A DNA stretch of 13,336 nucleotides. It comes from CBDUUP01 sp965370435. GTDB lineage: Bacteria; Chloroflexota; Anaerolineae; Anaerolineales; UBA11579. Of this stretch, positions 13,264 through 13,336 are shown piece by piece (positions within the stretch are counted from its first letter, which is position 1; every line of letters starts with the position of its first letter). Location of the stretch: contig CBDUUP010000089.1 of assembly GCA_965370435.1 (NCBI GenBank), positions 1 to 13,336 on the forward strand, in the 5' to 3' direction. The position numbers and the translations under genes are program-made. The notes under the pieces were generated by a model, which was not told the DNA's origin, ran no database searches, and was given only the letters and a program-made list of their open reading frames with translations.

Positions 13264-13336
13264 AATATATACCGATTGTTAATCAATACCTTCGCCAAAA
13301 ACGATGCCTTTTAGCTCAATGAGTCTCTCTAGTAGC
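13264..13336. other. Right flank of the IS, possible integrase remnant
   Basis: 73 bases. One minus-strand frame reads KASFLAKVLINNRYI after a TAA and would join the integrase remnant in frame if the IS were removed. Another frame (13335 to the TAA at 13279-13281) gives 18 residues ending GIVFGEGID and could be the end of an unknown gene. The segment is too short to decide. Confidence 0.3.

Overview
This window looks like chromosomal DNA of a Chloroflexota bacterium, most likely an Anaerolineae relative. That placement is an inference. It rests on a bacterial F420 biosynthesis set with a stand-alone FbiB-like nitroreductase, a WD40 propeller fused to a polytopic membrane region, a short pyrophosphatase-like protein, and mostly GC-rich coding sequence. 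Every protein gene lies on the minus strand, so transcription runs from high to low coordinates; the tRNA is on the plus strand.

From left to right: (1) 1-2808 holds two paralogous membrane-protein genes. One is cut by the window edge; the other is a 793-residue protein with a duplicated membrane half and a seven-bladed WD40 propeller. (2) 3058-9090 is a coenzyme F420 block. In transcription order it reads npdG, cofE, a membrane-anchored receiver/HEAT protein, a 2H phosphoesterase, a PPase-like protein, a PPOX F420-dependent oxidoreductase, an FbiB-C-like nitroreductase, cofD and cofC. Most junctions are within 15 bases or overlap. Fo synthase is not in the window. (3) 9232-11354 holds an SsnA-type aminohydrolase and a Nudix hydrolase, which precede the F420 block on the same strand. 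(4) 11733-13336 is an accessory junction: tRNA-Lys(CTT), then the C-terminal part of a tyrosine integrase broken by a complete insertion sequence with perfect 19-bp terminal inverted repeats.

Functionally, CofC makes the GDP-activated three-carbon unit and CofD joins it to Fo. The nitroreductase probably reduces the dehydro intermediate, and CofE adds glutamates. NpdG and the PPOX protein are likely users of the cofactor, and the PPase-like protein could remove pyrophosphate made by CofC, if it is active.

The most unusual structure is a set of four short, degenerate tandem arrays (units of 7, 7-8, 8 and 9 bp, each with a different sequence). They sit between genes, three of them at or just past a stop codon and the fourth running up to the npdG ribosome binding site. 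Other points are the missing catalytic aspartate in the PPase-like protein, an AT-rich receiver/HEAT gene inside the F420 operon, and the integrase/IS junction at the tRNA.
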